From VFZS01 sp964353255 (lineage in GTDB: Bacteria; Acidobacteriota; Terriglobia; Bryobacterales; Bryobacteraceae): DNA of 16,390 bases. The stretch lies in assembly GCA_964353255.1 (NCBI GenBank), contig CAYGVJ010000118.1:1-16390 (forward strand), in the 5' to 3' direction. Each line of letters begins with the position of its first letter. Position 1 is the stretch's first letter. Shown here in pieces: positions 6,817 to 13,334 of the stretch. The notes beneath the pieces were generated by a model, which had not been told where the DNA came from, ran no database searches, and worked only from the letters and a program-made list of their open reading frames with translations. Both the position numbers and the translations under genes were made by a program.

Positions 6817-7848
6817 TTAGAGGGAAAGGGGGGGGGCACGCAGAGGCGCGGGGAGGTGTCTCGCAGAGCACGCCCGAAACGGGCAAGCTCCGGGCGCGGA
6901 GGTGGCGGTGACCTGGGCTTCGATCCAGGGGTAGGTGCGCTGGATTCCGTCCTTTAGAAAGAACTTGGGCCGCCAGCCGATGGAGTAGATCCTGCGATTG
7001 CTGAAATTGCGGGATTGGACGCCGACGGGACCGTCAACGTGCCTGATGTTGATGTGCTTGCCGGCCACGGCGGCGACGGTGACGGCCAGCTCATCGACGG
7101 TGACATATTGCGGAGAACCGATGTTGACAGGGCCCTCCCGGTCGGATTGCATGAGGCGGTAAATGCCATCGACCATGTCGTCGATGTAGGTATAGGAGCG
7201 AACCGCGGCGCCGTCGCCCCACACCTCGATGGTGCCGCCGTGGGTGGCTTCGGCAATCTTGCGGCAGATGGCGGCCGGGGCCTTCTCCCGGCCGCGGCAC
7301 CAGGTACCCTCGAGGCCGTAGCAGTTTTGGAATCGCGCGCTGCGGACCTGCATCCCATAACGGCGCCCATATGCCATGGCAAGTCGTTCGGAGTAGAGTC
7401 TTTCCCAGCCGTACTGGTTGTCGGGATGCGCGGGAATGGCCTCGTCCTCGGTCATCTCCGGCTCGCCTGGCTGCATGTCACGGTAGACGCAGACGGAGGA
7501 GGAGAAGAAATACCGGGGCACGCCGAGCTCGGCGGCAGCGTGCGTCATGTGGATGTTGATGAGCGCGCTGTTGTGCATGATTGGACACTCGGTAGCGTGG
7601 ATGAAGCCCATCCCACCCATGTCGGCCGCCAGCGCATAGACTTCCTCGACGCCCTCAGTGGCCCGGCGGCAGTTCTCCACGATCCGCAGGTGAAGCCGCA
7701 GAAACTCGTCGGCGTCCGTTGGGGCGAACTCGGGGTATTTGAGGTCTACCCCCCGGACCCAGTAGTCCTTGCTCTTCAGGTAGGTGACCAGGTGGTGGCC
7801 GATGAAGCCCCCCGCTCCGGTCACCAGGATTGGTATTGCTTGGGACAG
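6817..7848 (-). CDS. GDP-mannose 3,5-epimerase-like SDR with altered active site
   Basis: This extended SDR resembles GDP-mannose 3,5-epimerase of plants and bacteria, which interconverts GDP-D-mannose with GDP-L-galactose and GDP-L-gulose. The matching blocks are VTGAGGFIG, LAADMGGMGFI, SSSVCVY with the catalytic Cys, GREKAPAAICRK with the catalytic Lys, VRSYTYIDDMVDGI and EGPVNIGS. The YxxxK motif reads YGWER: Lys is replaced by Arg (AGA codon, 7399-7401). No ATG precedes the Rossmann strand. I use an in-frame CTG at 7846-7848 with GGGAG upstream; TTG at 7912-7914 or GTG at 7822-7824 are alternatives, and a longer reading would overlap gmd in another frame. Similarity ends at about WIEAQ (near 6920); the last 30 or so residues are Pro/Ala-rich and cross a hairpin and a C9 tract. 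It lies 94 bases after gmd. Family good; activity doubtful. Confidence 0.75.
   Translation of the reverse strand: MSQAIPILVTGAGGFIGHHLVTYLKSKDYWVRGVDLKYPEFAPTDADEFLRLHLRIVENCRRATEGVEEVYALAADMGGMGFIHATECPIMHNSALINIHMTHAAAELGVPRYFFSSSVCVYRDMQPGEPEMTEDEAIPAHPDNQYGWERLYSERLAMAYGRRYGMQVRSARFQNCYGLEGTWCRGREKAPAAICRKIAEATHGGTIEVWGDGAAVRSYTYIDDMVDGIYRLMQSDREGPVNIGSPQYVTVDELAVTVAAVAGKHINIRHVDGPVGVQSRNFSNRRIYSIGWRPKFFLKDGIQRTYPWIEAQVTATSAPGACPFRACSARHLPAPLRAPPLSL
6866..6890. repeat. Hairpin in the tail of the epimerase-like gene
   Basis: GAGC-ac-GCCCG-aaa-CGGGC-aa-GCTC forms a 9-base-pair stem with a symmetrical internal loop. It sits inside the non-homologous tail, where a stop codon and terminator would normally be expected. 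No T-run follows, so a terminator role is only possible. Confidence 0.45.
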
Positions 7849-7942
7849 AAATGTTGTTTCTCCCGCAGTGAAACGAAATCGGCTCTGCCGGGTTTCCCGC
7901 CAGGGGCGCCCCAAATCACGGGCCGCAAGCCGCCAGCCATGC

Positions 7943-8944
7943 CTACCGCGCCCCCACCGGCTCCAGCTTGGCCTCCAGCGCCGCCACCTCCGCCTCCACC
8001 ATGATCCTGACCAGCTCCCGGAAACCGATCCGAGGACGCCACCCCAGCCGGAGCTCCGCCTGGCGGGCGTCGGCCACCAGGTGATCCACCTCGGCGGGGC
8101 GGAAGTAGCGGGGATCGATCTCGACATGGTCGCGCCAGTCCCGGTCCACTGCCTGGAAGGCTAGCTCGACGAATTCCTCCACCGAGTGCGAAACGCCGGT
8201 GCCGATCACAAAGTCCTCGGGACGGTCCTGCTGGAGCATCAACCACATGGCCTCGACGTACTCCGGCGCGTAGCCCCAGTCCCGGCGCGCTTCCAGGTTC
8301 CCCAGGTAAAGTCTGTCCTCCAGCCCCAGCTTGATGCGCGCCGCCGCCCGCGCCACCTTGCGGGTCAGGAAGGTCTCCCCGCGGCGCGGCGACTCGTGGT
8401 TGAACAGAATGCCGCCGCAGGCGAACATGCCGTAACTCTCCCGGTAGTTGACGGTGATGGCGTGCGCGAACAGCTTGGCGCAACCGTACGGGCTGCGGGG
8501 ACGCACAGGCGAGGACTCATTCTGCGGCGGCGGGCTGGAGCCGAACATCTCGCTGGAGCTGGCCTGGTAGAACCGGGTCCGGATGCCGGTCTTGCGGATG
8601 GCTTCCAGGAGCCTCAGGGCGCCGCAGGCGGTAATGTCGGCGGTGTATTCGGGGATGTCGAAACTCACCCGCACATGGCTCTGCGAGGCCAGGTTGTAGA
8701 CCTCATCCGGCCGCAAATCGTATAGCAGGGTCCACAGGCTGGTGGAGTCCGCCAGATCGGCGTGGTGCAGGAACAGCCGCGCCCCGGCTTCGTGAAAGTC
8801 CCGGTAGATGCCCTCCAGGCGCTCGGTATTGAAGCTCGAGGAGCGGCGTTTGATCCCGTGAACCTCATATCCCTTGTCCAAGAGGAACTCGGCCAGGTAG
8901 GAGCCGTCCTGCCCGGTTATGCCGGTAATCAGCGCGCGCTTCAT
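7943..8944 (-). CDS. gmd: GDP-mannose 4,6-dehydratase
   Basis: This enzyme converts GDP-D-mannose to GDP-4-keto-6-deoxy-D-mannose, the branch point to GDP-fucose, GDP-rhamnose and GDP-perosamine. The 333-residue protein carries the Gmd-specific TGITGQDGSYL (residues 7-17), the KRRSSSFNTERL segment, the NLASQSHVRVSF block, the active-site region SSSEMFG, Tyr153-GCA-Lys157, FNHESPRRGETF and the DWGYAPEYV motif. It is slightly shorter than many Gmd proteins (about 345-370), with no missing block. The ATG is 27 bases from the BY-kinase stop; the AGGG about 15 bases upstream is a weak ribosome binding site. No GDP-fucose synthase, GDP-rhamnose reductase or perosamine aminotransferase follows; the next gene is the epimerase-like protein, so the final GDP-sugar is unclear. 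The call is very secure. Confidence 0.97.
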   Translation of the reverse strand: MKRALITGITGQDGSYLAEFLLDKGYEVHGIKRRSSSFNTERLEGIYRDFHEAGARLFLHHADLADSTSLWTLLYDLRPDEVYNLASQSHVRVSFDIPEYTADITACGALRLLEAIRKTGIRTRFYQASSSEMFGSSPPPQNESSPVRPRSPYGCAKLFAHAITVNYRESYGMFACGGILFNHESPRRGETFLTRKVARAAARIKLGLEDRLYLGNLEARRDWGYAPEYVEAMWLMLQQDRPEDFVIGTGVSHSVEEFVELAFQAVDRDWRDHVEIDPRYFRPAEVDHLVADARQAELRLGWRPRIGFRELVRIMVEAEVAALEAKLEPVGAR

Positions 8945-8971
8945 GGTCTTTTCGGTTTTCCCTGAAACTGG

Positions 8972-11170
8972 TCACTCGGCGTGGGGCCGGTAGTATTTGT
9001 AGTACTTCCCGTAGTAGCCGTAGTAGTAGTAGGTGTCGCTGATTTCGCGGTGCACCTCGTTGAGCACCAGGCCCACCACGTTGGCGCGCAGGCGTTGCAG
9101 GGTGGCCAGCACCGAGGCCACCGCTTTGCGGTTGGTCTGACCGGCGCGGGTCACCACGATGACGCCATCCACGGCGGTGGCCATCTGTAGCGGCTCAGCG
9201 AAGCCCAGCAGGGGCGGAGCATCCAGCACCACCAGGTCGTACTGCTGCGTGGCCTGCTCCAGCAGCGCCGCCAGTCCCTTGCCGATCAGGTCCGCGGCCC
9301 GGCGCGAGGGCGGGCCGGCGGGCAGGATGTCCAGCTCGGGTAACATCTCCAGCTTGACCAGCGCGTCTCGCCACGGGGTCTCGGCCACCAGGACGCTGGA
9401 GAGGCCCAGCACGCAGGGCACCTGGAAGCGTTTGTGCATGCTGGGACGGCGCAGGTCGGCGTCAATGAGCAGCGTGGCGTGGCTCTGCTGAGCGTGGGAG
9501 ACGGCCAGGTGAGCCGCCACCGTGGATTTCCCTTCGCCCGGCGCGGCGCTGGTGATCAGCACCGAGCGCAGGCGGTGGTCGAAATCCGCCAGCAGGATCG
9601 AGTTGCGCAGCGTGCGGATGGCTTCGTCGTAACTGGAGACGGTGCGGTCGCTGGTCCCGGACGCCAGCACCAGCTCGCCGCGCCCGTTGCCGGAGAAGCT
9701 GACCGCCGGCAGGCGGCCCCGCCAGGGCTTGACCATGGGCAGGTTTCCGATCACCTCGGTCTTGAGCGTGCGCGCCACCTGCTCGGGGTCGCGCACCGTG
9801 TTGTCCAGCACGTCGCTCAGAATCGCCACGCTCACGGCCAGCAGGCTGGACAGCAGCAGCGCCAGCAGCAGGTTCAGCTTGAGATCGGGGTAGACCGGCT
9901 TCAGCGGTGGGCGGGCTGAATCGGCGATGCGGATGGCGCTGTTCTGGAAGCCGGCGTTGATGCCGGCTTCCTTGATCTTGCGCACCAGCTCCTCGTACAG
10001 CTTCTTGTCGGCCTCGGCCTCGCGTTTCAGCGCCTGGTACTCGAAGGAGCGCGCGTTAAGCCGGTCGAACTCCGCCTTGGTCTCGTTGACCGCCTTCTTG
10101 AGCATGGCCTCGCGGTTGACCGCTTCGCGGAACTCAATTTCCACCCGCTGGGCGATGTTCTGCCGGACTCTTTGCAGAAGGGCCTGCGCCTCGGCCAACT
10201 GCGCGGCCGCCTTGCGGTGCTCGGGATGGTTGGGCCCGTACTGGCCCCGGACCTCGGCGTAGCGGGCCTGCGCCTCATCGACGCGCTCGGCCATCTTGCG
10301 CAGCGATTCGCCCTGGCTGGACACCTGGGCGGCTTCCAGCGAGCCGCTCTTGACCGACTGGTGAGCCACCTCCTTTCGCACCCGGTCCGCCTGGGCGGTG
10401 GTGAACTCGGTGTTCAATTGCAGCAGCCGGGCCGACAGGATGCTGGTCTTCTCCTCCGGGTTGATCACGTTCAGCTCGCGCTCGAATTGGAGCAGGGCGG
10501 CCGAGGAGCGCTCCATTTTGGCCTTCAGCTCCTCGAGCTGTTTCTCCATGAACGCCGACAGGCTGGCCGAGGAGCGGTAGCGGATGTTGTAGGTGTGCTC
10601 GAGGTAGGACTGGGCGATGGCGTTGGCCACGTCGGCCGCCAGCCGCGGATCGGGCGAGCGGTAGCTGATCAGCAACAGATAAGTCAAGGGCGGGCGCGTG
10701 ACTTTCAAGCGATTCAGGGTCACCGGCGCCTCCTCCTCGGCGGCGCTGCGGGCCGCCTCCGCCCCTTTGGCCTCCAGCAGCCTGAAGCGCTGGGCTACCG
10801 GGCGCAGCACCGAGTCGGACTGGATCAGCTTGACTTGGGTGGCCAGGAACTGGTCGGCATCCGCCAGGGCCGAAGGGGCGGCGTCCTGGCCGATGATCCC
10901 GGTCGGCATGCGCCGGTCAATGTCCACCGTGGCCGTGGACGCGTAGATCGGCGTCAGGCGCGAGGAGACCACCAGGGTGGCCACCAGCGAGGCGAAGACG
11001 AAGGCCAGGATCTTCCAGCGGTGTCGTCGGAGGAGCCACAGGTACTGGGAAAGCGGCACCCCAGATTCCGGCGGGTCGGGTTCCGGGGTCAGATACGAGA
11101 TCCGGTAGGCCTCAGGCACCGCCGGCAGGTTCGGTGCAGGAAGGCTGCGCTCGGCTTTTTCGTCTGACAT
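8972..11170 (-). CDS. Wzz/BY-kinase polysaccharide co-polymerase (Wzc-like)
   Basis: This 732-residue inner-membrane protein combines a Wzz chain-length domain with a bacterial tyrosine kinase (the fused type), and normally works with the OPX protein to control polymer length and export. The first membrane segment is near residues 54-71 and is followed by the periplasmic Wzz and GNVR region with long coiled coil (about 190-400). A second membrane segment (LLLALLLSSLLAVSVAIL) precedes the kinase. The kinase has Walker A APGEGKST (about 543-550), Walker A' LLIDADLRRP (about 567-576) and Walker B LVVLDAPP (about 646-653). The C-terminal tyrosine cluster at 714-727 contains ten Tyr in 14 residues, the usual autophosphorylation tail. 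The ATG is preceded by GGGGGAG with a 9-base spacer. The gene lies 19 bases after the OPX stop and so is co-transcribed. A separate phosphatase is not visible. Confidence 0.95.
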   Translation of the reverse strand: MSDEKAERSLPAPNLPAVPEAYRISYLTPEPDPPESGVPLSQYLWLLRRHRWKILAFVFASLVATLVVSSRLTPIYASTATVDIDRRMPTGIIGQDAAPSALADADQFLATQVKLIQSDSVLRPVAQRFRLLEAKGAEAARSAAEEEAPVTLNRLKVTRPPLTYLLLISYRSPDPRLAADVANAIAQSYLEHTYNIRYRSSASLSAFMEKQLEELKAKMERSSAALLQFERELNVINPEEKTSILSARLLQLNTEFTTAQADRVRKEVAHQSVKSGSLEAAQVSSQGESLRKMAERVDEAQARYAEVRGQYGPNHPEHRKAAAQLAEAQALLQRVRQNIAQRVEIEFREAVNREAMLKKAVNETKAEFDRLNARSFEYQALKREAEADKKLYEELVRKIKEAGINAGFQNSAIRIADSARPPLKPVYPDLKLNLLLALLLSSLLAVSVAILSDVLDNTVRDPEQVARTLKTEVIGNLPMVKPWRGRLPAVSFSGNGRGELVLASGTSDRTVSSYDEAIRTLRNSILLADFDHRLRSVLITSAAPGEGKSTVAAHLAVSHAQQSHATLLIDADLRRPSMHKRFQVPCVLGLSSVLVAETPWRDALVKLEMLPELDILPAGPPSRRAADLIGKGLAALLEQATQQYDLVVLDAPPLLGFAEPLQMATAVDGVIVVTRAGQTNRKAVASVLATLQRLRANVVGLVLNEVHREISDTYYYYGYYGKYYKYYRPHAE

Positions 11171-11189
11171 GTCTGTGGTCTCCCCCTGG

Positions 11190-12137
11190 CTAGCGCCGGT
11201 AAATCAAGATCCCGGAGGTAGTGGCGGCCCCGAATCCGGCTATGCGCTCCAGCGCCGTCAGGCCGGCCCGGCGGCCTGAGTTGTCGGGGATGTAGAAAAT
11301 GTCGTTGGGCTGGAGCGGCACGTCCGGCGCTTGGCGCTGCATGATCTTCTTGATCTCGATCGTGATCTCGTGTCGGACGGTCGAGCCTTCCTCGCGGCGA
11401 TAGATGAAGGCCTGCTTGGCCGAGTACGAGGTCAGGCCCTCGGCCACGGCCAGCACGCGCAGCACGGAGGTCTCCGCGCCCTCCCGGATGGGGTAGGCGC
11501 CGGGCCTCTTCACGTTGCCCACTACGAAGACCTTGCCGGCCTCGGGCACGCGAATCTCCTCACCGCCCGTCAGGCGGAGATTCAGCGCCGGATCCGCCTG
11601 GTCAATCAGGCCCTTGATGGGAATGCGCTGGATCAGGAAGGTCGGGGTTCCCCCTTCGCCGGGTTGGGCCCGGCTGACCAGGATCTCCGGGCCGGCCTCC
11701 TGGCTGAGGCCTCCGGCGCGGGTGACGGCGTCCAGCAGGGTGACTGGACCGACCGCCTGGAAAGTGACCGGGTTTTTGACCGCCCCGGCGACGCTGATGG
11801 GCCGGCTGTGGTACTCGACCACCGTGACGGTGACCACCGGCTCCACGATGAGTTGCTCGGCCTGGAGCGCCTCGGCAATGGCCACCTCCAGATCCCCCGG
11901 AAGAAGTCCCTGGGCCTGGATCCGGCGCCGCAGCATAGGCAGGCGGATCAGGCCGTCGGCGCCCACCCGCACCGTGCGCGTCAGTTCCGGGGCATCATAG
12001 ACGCTGACCGCGATCAGATCGTTGGCGCCGATTCTCTGGGCCGGTAGATTGGCGACCGTGGCATCCGGCGTCGGCTGGATTCGCACCTGCGCGGCCGCCG
12101 CCCAACACCCCAGCAGCAAAACAAATATCCTGGACAT
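11190..12137 (-). CDS. Polysaccharide export outer-membrane protein (OPX, Wza-like) with SLBB domains
   Basis: This 315-residue protein forms, by homology, the periplasmic/outer-membrane channel for the polymer. The N-terminus MSRIFVLLLGCWAAAAQ is a secretion signal; LLGC resembles a lipobox with Cys11, which would make it a lipoprotein like Wza, but the following AAAAQ could equally be a signal peptidase I site. The Poly_export domain covers about residues 35-115 (IGANDLIAVSVYDAPEL, then VTVTVVEY). It is followed by an SLBB domain (ISVAGAVKNPVTFQ) and a second SLBB-like repeat (VFVVGNVKRPGAYPI). The ending PNDIFYIPDNSG plus a hydrophobic tail is typical. The start is set by GAGG at 12144-12147, six bases before the ATG. 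It is co-transcribed with the downstream BY-kinase; a row of three palindromes separates it from the upstream regulator. Confidence 0.93.
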   Translation of the reverse strand: MSRIFVLLLGCWAAAAQVRIQPTPDATVANLPAQRIGANDLIAVSVYDAPELTRTVRVGADGLIRLPMLRRRIQAQGLLPGDLEVAIAEALQAEQLIVEPVVTVTVVEYHSRPISVAGAVKNPVTFQAVGPVTLLDAVTRAGGLSQEAGPEILVSRAQPGEGGTPTFLIQRIPIKGLIDQADPALNLRLTGGEEIRVPEAGKVFVVGNVKRPGAYPIREGAETSVLRVLAVAEGLTSYSAKQAFIYRREEGSTVRHEITIEIKKIMQRQAPDVPLQPNDIFYIPDNSGRRAGLTALERIAGFGAATTSGILIYRR

Positions 12138-12160
12138 GCTTATCCTCGCTCCTCATAGAA

Positions 12161-12210
12161 CACAGGCATGAATGCCTGTGCCACCAGTGGCACAGACTTT
12201 CCAGTCTGTG
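12161..12210. repeat. Three back-to-back perfect palindromes
   Basis: Three perfect stem-loops abut without spacers: CACAGGCAT-GA-ATGCCTGTG (12161-12180), CCAC-CA-GTGG (12181-12190) and CACAGACT-TTCC-AGTCTGTG (12191-12210). They fill the gap between the ribbon-helix-helix gene and the OPX gene, ending 23 bases before the OPX ATG in transcript order. In the minus-strand RNA they would form a strong structured leader. I recall similar GGCACAGACTTTCCAGTCTGTGCC units scattered in Acidobacteriota and Verrucomicrobiota genomes, which would make this a dispersed repeat; I cannot search to confirm. Confidence 0.85.
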
Positions 12211-12231
12211 TTGGGCCTCGCCTGCAACTTC

Positions 12232-12549
12232 TCACCCCGGCTGCGGTTCGGCGGATCCGGGCGCCCCCGCAGCCCGTCGTCCTGCGACGCGGCCCAGCGA
12301 ATCCGCGGCCCGGGCCAGCCGTTGCAGGCCCGCCTCCAGTTGAGCCACCCGCTGGTCCAAATAGGTGATGTGGCTCTGGAAGGCGCCCTCCGGGTTACAC
12401 TCCATCTCGACGGTCCTCAAGATCGCCGAGCGGGCGAAATCCGAGATACTGGGCACGCCCTTTCGCGCGCACACCGCCGCCAGACGCTCATACTCCTCCT
12501 GGGTGAGCCGGAAATTGACCAGACGTTTTCTGGGTCTTAGGGTCGTCAT
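12232..12549 (-). CDS. Small ribbon-helix-helix (CopG/Arc-like) protein
   Basis: This 105-residue protein has residues 8-46 (KRLVNFRLTQEEYERL, then ISDFARSAIL) with the strand-helix-helix pattern of CopG/Arc DNA-binding domains. That is followed by a probable coiled coil (ITYLDQRVAQLEAGLQRLARAADSLGR) and a low-complexity Ala/Gly/Pro tail. It starts 4 bases after the UpxY stop, with no clear ribosome binding site, so translation is probably coupled to the antiterminator. It may be a local regulator or an UpxY-associated factor. In Bacteroides, the gene after UpxY is often UpxZ, an inhibitor of other UpxY proteins; this protein has that position but I see no sequence resemblance. No antitoxin-type toxin gene lies beside it. 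The fold is moderately supported and the function unknown. Confidence 0.75.
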   Translation of the reverse strand: MTTLRPRKRLVNFRLTQEEYERLAAVCARKGVPSISDFARSAILRTVEMECNPEGAFQSHITYLDQRVAQLEAGLQRLARAADSLGRVAGRRAAGAPGSAEPQPG

Positions 12550-12553
12550 CGGC

Positions 12554-13153
12554 TCAAACGCAGGAGGCGCAAACTGCCACGGGCCGTGTGCCGGCGCTGA
12601 GCAACGGCGCGATGGCTTCCCGATCGATCTCGACGGCGACCGACCGGCGCAACAGATCCACGCTCACCACTACTCGCCAGAAGTCCTTGCTGCGCACCAG
12701 GATCCCTTCCAGGCCGCCGAGCGGCCCGCGCTCGATTCGCACTCGCTGGCCGGCCTTCAAGTACGGCCAGGGTTGCAGGCGCGTGTTCGAGCCGGCCAGG
12801 CGCCGAAGCGCCGAGATCTCTTCCGGGCTGACAGGGGCCGGTCTGCCCCCGAAGCTTACTATGGCCACCACCCCGGGGCTGGTCAGCACTTTGAGCCGCT
12901 CCTCCAGCCCGATCCGGCAGAACAGGTATCCGGGAAACAAGGGCAGCTCGATTTCCTTGACCCGGTCGGTCCAGTGCCGCCGGGAGCGATAGCAGGGCAA
13001 GAAACCTTCCAGCCCCTGGAAAGCCAGGGCGCGCTCGGCGCTTTTCTCGTGCTGCGGCTTGACCGCGAGTGCGTACCAGTTGGACGGCGTGTGCATTCCC
13101 GAAAACCCTTTGCGCCCGGCGCCGGAGCATAGCTCACGCTCGGTGAGTCCCAC
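12554..13153 (-). CDS. UpxY/RfaH-like NusG-family transcription antiterminator
   Basis: This 199-residue specialised NusG paralogue has an NGN domain from about residue 25 (NWYALAVKPQHEKSAERAL, then PLFPGYLFCRI and TSPGVVAIVSFGG) and a KOW domain from about 130 (KAGQRVRIERGPLGGLEGIL). The GG.PAPVSPEEI segment is typical of the UpxY type found in polysaccharide loci, where it binds RNA polymerase and lets it read through the long operon. The GTG start at 13151-13153 is supported by GAGGAG at 13160-13165, six bases upstream. An ATG 19 codons in (MHTPSNWYAL) would also give a full NGN domain. It is the first gene of the export operon, as expected for cis-acting UpxY genes. The housekeeping NusG is not in the window, and the lack of SecE and ribosomal neighbours argues against this being NusG itself. 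Confidence 0.92.
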   Translation of the reverse strand: MGLTERELCSGAGRKGFSGMHTPSNWYALAVKPQHEKSAERALAFQGLEGFLPCYRSRRHWTDRVKEIELPLFPGYLFCRIGLEERLKVLTSPGVVAIVSFGGRPAPVSPEEISALRRLAGSNTRLQPWPYLKAGQRVRIERGPLGGLEGILVRSKDFWRVVVSVDLLRRSVAVEIDREAIAPLLSAGTRPVAVCASCV

Positions 13154-13159
13154 TGCTGA

Positions 13160-13165
13160 CTCCTC
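13160..13165 (-). promoter_or_regulatory. Ribosome binding site of the UpxY-like gene
   Basis: GAGGAG lies six bases before the GTG at 13151-13153. It favours this GTG over the internal ATG 19 codons downstream, which has only a weaker AAAGGG upstream. Confidence 0.65.
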
Positions 13166-13334
13166 AACCCTGGGCCCGGAGCGCTGGCGGCGGCCCCGGA
13201 TTCTGGGCCGCTCTCTGGCCTGTCCTGTACTACGGCTGATTTACGGCGCGATTCTTTTTACTCTGTGGAGATCGTCGCCGGAGCCGGAAAGCGGATCAGG
13301 CGAACACCTGAAATTGAAGGCGGAAATTGGGGGT
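13166..13334 (-). promoter_or_regulatory. Leader region of the UpxY-export operon
   Basis: This gap between the ABC exporter stop and the UpxY ribosome binding site must hold the end of one unit and probably the promoter and antitermination target of the next. Its only clear structure is TCAGGTGTTCGCCTGA (minus strand, about 40 bases after the exporter stop), a hairpin of six pairs, one of them a wobble, around a four-base loop, without a T-run. I see no convincing -35/-10 pair and no ops-like (GGCGGTAG) element. Confidence 0.35.

Noticed and set aside
6417..6886. Overlapping 120- to 140-codon frames on both strands
   Set aside because: They pass through palindromes and the G9 run and consist of Pro/Arg/Gly-rich sequence.
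7015..8004. 329-codon plus-strand open frame opposite the epimerase and gmd end
   Set aside because: It mirrors the real genes, ends in poly-proline low complexity and has no recognisable domain; a GC-rich antisense shadow.
7849..8127. N-terminal extension of the epimerase-like reading frame beyond the CTG
   Set aside because: It mostly overlaps gmd in another frame, is Trp/Arg/Ser-rich nonsense, and epimerases start right before the Rossmann strand.
7821..8483. 220-codon minus-strand frame overlapping gmd
   Set aside because: Out of frame with gmd, Gly/Arg-rich, no family resemblance. Its internal ATG at 7940 is mentioned only for the epimerase start problem.
10172..11167. 331-codon plus-strand open frame opposite the BY-kinase
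   Set aside because: Composition is Gly/Arg/Gln/Leu-rich without motifs, and the minus-strand kinase is unambiguous.
12161..12210. CRISPR-like repeats
   Set aside because: The three units are different palindromes with no spacers and no cas genes nearby.
12554..13153. Housekeeping NusG
   Set aside because: UpxY-type motifs and the position at the head of a polysaccharide operon, without secE or ribosomal protein genes, fit a specialised paralogue.
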